This document shows, in pieces, positions 58,515 to 64,000 of a stretch of 64,000 nt of DNA. This DNA comes from Grifola frondosa (Eukaryota > Basidiomycota > Agaricomycetes > Polyporales > Grifolaceae), in contig LUGG01000004.1 in NCBI GenBank assembly GCA_001683735.1, positions 806,001 to 870,000 of the forward strand, given 5' to 3'. Positions within the stretch are counted from its first letter, which is position 1. Each line of letters opens with the position of its first letter. The notes under the pieces were generated by a model. That model was not told where the DNA came from and did not search any database. It saw nothing but the letters and a program-made list of their open reading frames with translations. A program made the position numbers and the translations under genes.

Positions 58515-59769
58515 GAGAGAACTTATGAATAATCTTCAGAGTCTTCCGGATAATTCTCAGAGCCTTGCTGATGGTTCTCAGAGTCTTCTATCTGCCGCTG
58601 ATAAGATTTGAATGGGATCCGAACTAAAACCTATAAAATAAAACCACACACACTCTCTGTATGCGAGGAGGTCTAAGCACGGACCGGAAGTTACGAGGTA
58701 TGTCGCGAGTGGGCCTAACAGCTTCTCGTCTTGGTTCTGAACGTGAAGTGTGAACACGAACATAGATAGGAAGGGATGGGAAATGGAACTCGGAAAGGGG
58801 ACGCAAGGATAACTCAGCTCTATTCACGATGGTGTGAGACCAAACACGAGGCTTGCACGAACTCCTCGTGCTTCTCGGAAATGCAGTCACAGTACTCGGA
58901 AATGCAGTTGCAGTCACAGTTGCAGTGTAAAACGCAGTCGCAGTGAGGAAACATAGTGAAACGCAGTCACAGAATAACTCGGGTAGATGCAGTGTGAGAC
59001 GAGTGTGAGACGCAAAGGTGATCACGATGAGTCGCAGTGCTGGAACTGAGCTCTGGACTCGAGGGGGAAAACTTGTCTGAATTCAGTAAAGTAAATACAG
59101 GATATTTATCGACGAGTCTGAGTCCGAATCATGTGAAAATGGCCATGAACGATGCTCGGAAGCCCAAAGTAGGTGTAACCAAAAATGCGAAGCAAAGGGT
59201 AATGATACGATAATGGAAGTGGTTCGAATTGGGACATATTGAGGGGGCAGGAAAGGGACCAAACATGTAGGAGCATGTATGAAACATAGCAACTGCAGCT
59301 GAACCACTAGGCTTGCCTTATTCGGAAGGGAAAGGATTGCAAAAGCCTCGGGAGTTGCAGTGCGAATCCGATCACTAGTACGATCTCGCCCTGGTCATGC
59401 GGACATACCTGAAATGGGTCCAAGTTTATCGGGCTATTTCGAAACAATGCTGAAAGGTCCTGGTATCATACGATGCGGTCTCCATGCAGATCCAGCGAGA
59501 TCGGGCCATCCAATCGGACTGTCCCGTCAGTCTGGCTTGGTTGATCGTAGATGCGTGAAGTGCACGTGTGCTCAGCGCAAGGATACTCCGGAGTCTGAGA
59601 AGGGCTTCAGCTCGATTAGGAAAGCCGATCCCGATGGTGCACGCGGTAGGTGGACGTGCGGGCTCGCTCGCATTCGATTGTTTGCAATCGCAAAAAGAGT
59701 CGGAGATGTGCCAGATGCTGCGTGTGTATCACCACCATTCATGACTTCCTTGCCATTGATTTCTCTCAG
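58515..59769. other. Repeat-bearing region without a supported gene
   Basis: 58530-58600 has three TTCTCAGAG(T/C)CTT words. 58870-59050 has a degenerate repeat of GCAGTCACAG/GCAGTCGCAG, which is the inverse of the TGCGACTG-type words at 55520-55700. Open frames here (59360-59776) lack any protein resemblance. Confidence 0.45.
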
Positions 59770-60476
59770 CAATTGAATGACCTTGCTCAACCTTGCCCAT
59801 CAATAAAATATGAAACACAATTCTTTTCTCAGCATTGTCCAGCTGCACTTCCGGACACTCTTGGCAGCATCTTAAGTCTGGCGAATACTTGCTCTCATCT
59901 GGCTGTGCAACTGGCTATGTCCAATGTTGAGGCAGAAACACTCACAGACACTTATATGCAAATTCTTGGCGGCGTTGACAATATTCATGATGCCGTTGCT
60001 GTGAAATTAGGTGTTTCCAGAGCCCTGAACATCCGAGAGATGTGAGTACTGTAGCCGATAACATACTACACGCAGATATTAATCCATTTAATAGGTATAC
60101 CATTATCCATGCTTCATCCGAGAGTTAAATCAACAGCACCAGCATGGGCACCATCCCTGCAGACACTTCTGGCTCTGACACTATGACCTCTGGTGCTGCA
60201 ACTCTGGCTCCGGGTACTACTCCACCTCCGGATGCTGCTCTGCCTCTGGATACTACTCCGCCTCTGGATGCTGCAACCCATGATGCTGGAATTATCCCTG
60301 GTCCTGCATATTTCCCAGTAAGACGGTTGTCACACCTGGAGCGGATCACGACTGCTCCATCTGGTTTCTTTGGTGGCAACGATGACATTGGCAGCAATAA
60401 TATTTGCAAGCAAGGCTCGTCAAACAATGCCATGGACAGTCCTGCATGTGCAAAAAAGCACAGACAAATGACATAA
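59770..60476 (+). pseudogene. Unknown small ORF set, broken by TAA
   Basis: Reads QLNDLAQPCPSIKYETQFFS, LPDTLGSILSLANTCSHLAV, LTDTYMQILGGVDNIHDAVA, KLGVSRALNIREM, an intron (GTGAGT at 60042 to TAG at 60094), YTIIHASSES, TAA 60126-60128, then INSTSMGTIPADTSGSDTM and a Thr/Pro/Ala repeat to HRQMT at 60476. A CAA-to-TAA change would explain the stop. The start is not clear. No family recognised; it may belong to the adjacent transposon. Confidence 0.35.
60190..60290 (+). repeat. Degenerate tandem repeat (Leu-Asp-Thr-Thr-Pro-Pro)
   Basis: Imperfect copies of CTCTGGATACTACTCCGCC / CTCCGGATGCTGCTCTGCC, about 18-24 bp each, in frame in the small ORF. Confidence 0.55.
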
Positions 60477-60508
60477 TGTGAGCACTACAACTACTTTTAA
60501 TACTACAA

Positions 60509-63500
60509 TTAATCCTCGTCATCCATGTTCTGCTCTAGCCCCCCAAGGAATGCCACCTCCAATCCCATTTTCTTCATCATGAAGTAGCACTCTTTGTACT
60601 TTTCTGTCAAATTCTCCTCAGCCACCTCGCATATTGTCATTGGAAGTGGGACCATCACAACAACAGATTGAATTGACTTTGCATGGACTACTCGCAGCAC
60701 TCCAGGATAGTGGTGTTGGCGCTTGCATGCCCAAAGTGTTCCATACGAGAGTCGAAGGAGTTCGGGATCAGGATCATCGAAGAGAGATACCAACGCACGT
60801 GTATAGTCTTCATGTTTGATAGTCATTCGGAAATAAAACTTGACTTCTCCAAAGTGTAATTTGCCATCTATTGTGAGCTACTTTGCATAAGCATACAGCA
60901 ACATACTACTCACTTTCACCATCCTTGCAACCCTAAGTCACAGTGTGCGGTCCTTGGATTCCTTCTCTTTTCATGCAGAGCGAGCAATCTGGCCATTCAG
61001 TAGGCGAAGCCGTGCCCAGCGATGCACTTTCGGGAGCCATGTATCGGAGGCAGGAATGTTCAGAGTGTCTCGTAGAAATGCTTGTATTGCAACTCCCTCC
61101 AATTCTGTAACTGATCGTGCAGTCCTCTCTGCAGCACACAGCAAGATGAAATCATCGCCTAGTGAGATAGATCCATGTGGAGGCATTTGTGGAGGCTCCA
61201 GATCTGGAGCCATTGCTATCAATGCATTCACCTGACAACAATGAAGGGCGTGCTGCGAGAGATTCACAAATGGATTTGAAGGCTGCTTTATTTCTTCCCC
61301 AAGATTTCTGATGGTCCTCTCCATTGTCCACTGGGTGTACAAAGCTCCGGGGCCCAATCAGTATACTTCTTCGGCCATATGAGTAGTGGCATGTATACTT
61401 TGACGAACAAAATGAATTCTGTCCAGCCGGCACTGATAGTACAACTGTTTGAACTCTTCTGCATGCTCCACAAGCCGAACGTGCACAGTAGCAAGTTGCT
61501 GTGTAGGGATTTTAACTTGCAGAAGGATCCGGACCACAGATATGAGCTTGCAGAAGCTGCGCCAATATTTCTCATTGATAAGTCCTCAAAGAAAACCTGG
61601 AAGTAAGCCAAAGACATATTGCAAGTATTCCTAGGCCTTGTAGCCACTAAAAATTTTCTCTGCAGGGTTGCGAGGTGGCCAATCGAATGAGCCAGGGAGA
61701 TAGTGTGTTGCATCCACAACAAGTTTACCGTGTGCTTGCCAGGTTTTGCCAATCAAGATGGTCCAGTTCCAGGTATGTTTGTTGTCAGTCTTTTCATAGT
61801 ACAAGGTGCCATGCCAAAGTCCCAGAAATAGATCAGGCAAATTCAGCAAAATAAGATGCATGAGATCTGCACCGAACATGCCAGGAAGACCCAGGATTTT
61901 CGTAGACTGTAAGCCACTGAAGATACTCGGTTTCATGATCCCAGTCTCCAAGCATCACCATTTGTACTGAGCCTCATTCGGAGAGTTCATGACATAGTGA
62001 AGATTGCGTTCATAATGCTGCAATGATGTTTCAGCAGGGAGGTCGAGGTGTGAGGTGTGGAGACTGATATCGCTGTGGTCAGAGCCAAGGACAGTATAAT
62101 TCAGCAGTTTGAGGAGCACCGGATAGTAGTGGGTGCCGCCTGGCTTATGACGGCCTTTGAGGCCACAGTACAGTCTACAGCCATTGGCACCATGATGGCC
62201 AACTAGACCGCTAAGATATGCCATGCCAGGTCCATTGGCAGTTGCGAGTGTCATGAATGGGTTTGATGTGAAAAGTTGATCCAAAGATGCATCCCAGATG
62301 TGTAGTCCTTCTCGTTGCAGCACCGAGACATGGTAAAGGCTAGGGAACAGAAAAGAGTCCACGTTTTTGGGTTTGTTCAGGCCGCCAATGATTCCACCCG
62401 GTAAAACATACTTCTTCTTATAGTGCGAACCAGGAGCCAAGTCAAAGAGCACCCAGATAAATATCCAGCAGTCAGATTGTTTTCTGGCATAGAGCTGAGC
62501 ACCATCCATTGAGAACATCAAGATCATGTCATCGTCTGAGATTTTGCCCTCCTGAAAGGCATGGATGTAGTCATTGCCGAAGAAGAAGAAGTCGAGAAAG
62601 GGTAGCGGTTGATTGGGGTCATTGTAAAGCCACTCTAGAAGTTTGCACGTGACCTGAAGGTGGTACTTCAGTGCAGCTGCACTTTCAGGACATTGCCACA
62701 GAGCTTGCAGCTGAAAACCGAGTGGGAAGGACAGAAACGTCCGATGTGGGACTCGCTTGTTGCCCTGGTAGGTATATCACGGCTCTAAACACATCAGGCA
62801 TGTATCAAGATCTTGAAGAGGTCTGGTATATGCAAGACAGGTATTGACACACATGTTGCTGACCTCAGGGACAATACCACTAAGTTCAGCGACATGTTGT
62901 TGCATCTGCTCATAAGTGGAAATATTGTCATCAGGATGGTGATGCAACAGAGCAGCGTGGACAGTGCTGTAGGTTTCTTGAGATGTGTTGCCAACAGCGA
63001 GGAAGAGCTCGACAGCCAGATGAAGATCCAGGTCTGCATTCAGGTCGAGTGGCATTTGGAGGGGCTTGTGCAACTGCTGGATGTCCTCGGGATCGAGGTT
63101 CTGACCATCAAAAGTGGCTGACTTGAGCACATCGACGAATTGTTGGGTGAGAAGAAGCTCTTCGAGTGGAGGGTCTGTGGGCACACCCAGATCTTCGGGT
63201 AGCTCATCTTCTGAGGATGCAGGAGGTTGGTCTATATATTGATAGTATAGCTAAGTGCAAAGTCTGTGTGTACTAGAAGGTACTAGAGTACTCACCATGA
63301 GGATTATTTGTGTTGTCTGCATCATGCTGAGGACTGTCACTATATTGCTCATTAAGGTCGACCGATATAGGATCAACCGAGCATTAACTCAGGCCAGGCA
63401 CAGAACTGTCTGTTGAGACTGGGTTCTCTGTCGCCTCCGGCTGAATGTCCTGGCCATCGGAGTCATTGTAAGTATCACAAATAATTATAAGCTCGACTGT

Positions 63501-63600
63501 ATGCACCTCGATATCAGGTCCATGGCTTTGTTTCTGCTTTTTGCATGCCTGTTGCGAGCTTGCAGGAATAGTTGATGCATGCATCGGTCCATTCCCATGT
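60509..63600 (-). mobile_element. Decayed Tnp2-type (CACTA/EnSpm-like) transposase
   Basis: DNA transposon transposase of the Tnp2 family frequent in basidiomycetes. Pieces in order on the minus strand: Cys cluster CVNTCLAYTRPLQDLDTCLM then CLEP; RVPHRTFLSFPLGFQLQALW; the core MILMFSMDGAQLYARKQSDC, WVLFDLAPGSHYKKKYVLPG, GGIIGGLNKPKNVDSFLFPS, YHVSVLQREGLHIWDASLDQ, LSGLVGHHGANGCRLYCGLK, GRHKPGGTHYYPVLLKLLNY; then RLETGIMKPSIFSGLQ-like, MFGADLMHLILLNLPDLFLG, HYLPGSFDWPPRNPAEKIFS, QWTMERTIRNLGEEIKQPSN and a C-terminal VTIKHEDYTRALVSLFDDP-like end at 60509. In-frame stops at 62777-62779 (for CGA in EPRY) and 61955-61957 (for CGA), plus frame slips, make it inactive. CACTACAAC at 60483, 26 bp beyond the stop, may be its terminus. 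The 5' part runs to or past the window edge. Confidence 0.85.
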
Positions 63601-64000
63601 CAGAAACTCAAAGATTCTGCAAGAAAATGTGTGAATTCCGATGAGAAATCCCTGTTGCAGTACTTGGCATGCATCAACAAAAAGTCGCATGCCAGACAAC
63701 TCTGTCGGTCACCTGCAAACGATTGTAAGATGGAGGCTTCCCTATATGGGAAGCCACGAGGCTACCGGACTTCCGGCGCCTATAGATCAGTCCTCGCAGA
63801 CTGTAGCAAGATGCCGCAGCGCTGGAAGAGTCCAGTCAGCGATTGTAGAATACATATAGTATATTTTAATCAATTGAAATCACTTGCAATCCCATTACAT
63901 TTAAATGCTCCGAAGCAAAAGTGCATTCCAGTTATGCTATGTACATAAAATGTCATACCTACAATGCCGCAAAGCCATCCAGCATGCGCTCGTCTTCTTC
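63601..64000. other. Probable 5' part of the transposon, unresolved
   Basis: Short disconnected frames upstream of the transposase core on the minus strand. Could hold the first exons of the Tnp2 gene; I cannot place them. Confidence 0.3.

Noticed and set aside
59360..59776. 138-codon plus frame
   Set aside because: No recognisable motif; sits among low-complexity repeats and carries no splice or start support.

Overview
The window is a piece of a filamentous basidiomycete nuclear genome, most likely a mushroom-forming Agaricomycete (family-level reading; no rRNA or other species marker is present). The signs are dense eukaryotic housekeeping genes on both strands, many short introns (mostly about 45-65 nt, GT..AG with some GC..AG), intergenic gaps often under 300 bp, a small Cys-rich basidiomycete-type metallothionein, a wax-synthase-type acyltransferase, and a Tnp2/CACTA-type transposase of a kind common in polypores and agarics.

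Layout. 1-53.7 kb is gene-rich and euchromatic: the 3' half of EDC4 (decapping scaffold), a 33-aa metallothionein, BET4 (Rab geranylgeranyltransferase alpha), SYF1 (spliceosome), a CINP-like protein, a WD40 protein, nitronate monooxygenase, holocytochrome c synthase, SSF1 (ribosome assembly), the PKA catalytic subunit, a DODA-type extradiol dioxygenase with a hydrophobic N-terminal segment, TFB3/MAT1 (TFIIH), a C78 (ZUFSP-type) ubiquitin protease, proteasome alpha4, an unknown basic protein, a GBF1/GEA Arf-GEF, an atypical SDR, 3-hydroxyisobutyrate dehydrogenase, a cytochrome b561, a SIRT5-type sirtuin, an arrestin-fold protein, a membrane-bound O-acyltransferase, a SCY1-type pseudokinase, the HRQ1 helicase, a small probably mitochondrial protein and an alpha/beta hydrolase. 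Many neighbours are divergent pairs sharing promoters of about 140-310 bp (BET4/SYF1, CINP-like/WD40, NMO/HCCS, DODA/TFB3, C78 protease/proteasome alpha4, unknown/GEA, HRQ1/small protein). There is no biosynthetic cluster and no sign of an operon-like pathway; genes are independent housekeeping loci.

53.7-64 kb is a repeat-rich, gene-poor block: dyad-rich AT sequence, a tRNA-like A/B-box element, C-rich and TGCGACTG-type low-complexity repeats, a multi-exon protein of unknown function with an in-frame stop, a small broken ORF, and a decayed Tnp2 transposase running off the right edge.

Two kinds of damage stand out. In the conserved genes, reading frame is repeatedly lost by one base (often in a short homopolymer) while conserved protein continues in another frame on the far side; about 25 such sites are listed in the findings and look mainly like base-calling or assembly errors. 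In the repeat block, the disruptions include stop codons that look like C-to-T changes (CGA to TGA, TGG to TGA, CAA to TAA), as expected for methylation or RIP-like decay. I did not find a convincing new biological system; the best leads are the membrane-anchored DODA enzyme, the unknown repeat-block gene family, the divergent C78 protease/proteasome pair and the set of GC-AG introns.
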